Below, in pieces: positions 13,503-13,505 of a DNA stretch of 13,505 bases. The notes beneath the pieces were generated by a model, which worked only from the letters and a program-made list of their open reading frames with translations, did not search any database and was not told the origin of the DNA. The position numbers and the translations under genes were made by a program. Origin of the DNA: Avisuccinivibrio_A sp964399665 (GTDB lineage: Bacteria; Pseudomonadota; Gammaproteobacteria; Enterobacterales; Succinivibrionaceae). Numbering within the stretch: the first letter of the stretch is position 1; each line of letters opens with the position of its first letter. Location of the stretch: assembly GCA_964399665.1 (NCBI GenBank), contig CAYNSI010000040.1:1-13505 (forward strand). The letters run 5' to 3'.

Positions 13503-13505
13503 TAA

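Overview
The window looks like chromosome of a gammaproteobacterium, probably an anaerobic gut lineage of the Succinivibrionaceae type. Three things suggest this. The order metK ... endA-rsmE is a gammaproteobacterial arrangement (E. coli has metK-galP-endA-rsmE). QueF is the long, roughly 285-residue form. The gene at the left edge is a PF09820-type 'AAA-ATPase-like' protein of the kind that is multicopy in gut anaerobes. The lineage is an inference from gene content; no rRNA or other strong phylogenetic marker is present.

Layout. (1) Positions 1-1147: the N-terminal part of an AAA-ATPase-like gene runs off the left edge on the minus strand, followed by about 650 bp without a convincing gene but with short direct repeats and a possible insertion-sequence-end remnant. 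(2) 1148-2242: a beta-hydroxyacid dehydrogenase (GarR/GlxR/3-hydroxyisobutyrate dehydrogenase family) on the minus strand, divergent from metK. (3) 2243-6936: a housekeeping block with metK, a convergent DUF5718-type gene on the minus strand, and a tight plus-strand run endA-rsmE-queF. (4) 7031-10048: a minus-strand pair, class II aldolase then IolC-type sugar-acid kinase, divergent from a plus-strand DeoR-family regulator. (5) 10433-13449: a minus-strand TRAP transporter operon, dctP-dctQ-dctM, ending in an intrinsic terminator at about 10105-10142.

Regions 4 and 5 read as an accessory carbohydrate module. A TRAP transporter would import a carboxylated substrate, the PfkB kinase would phosphorylate it, the zinc aldolase would split the product into two three-carbon units, and the DeoR protein would respond to a phosphorylated intermediate. 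The kinase and aldolase resemble IolC and IolJ of myo-inositol catabolism, but no iolB, iolD, iolE or iolG is present here. The true substrate may therefore be 5-dehydro-2-deoxygluconate or a related sugar acid rather than inositol.

The regulatory DNA is the most distinctive part. The roughly 350-bp divergent region between aldolase and regulator has ten TTATC/GATAA boxes, two of which form a perfect dyad immediately downstream of an extended -10 promoter. The TRAP operon has a 24-bp dyad just upstream of dctP and a strong hairpin with a T-run between dctP and dctQ. I saw no rRNA, tRNA, CRISPR array, prophage or intact mobile element.
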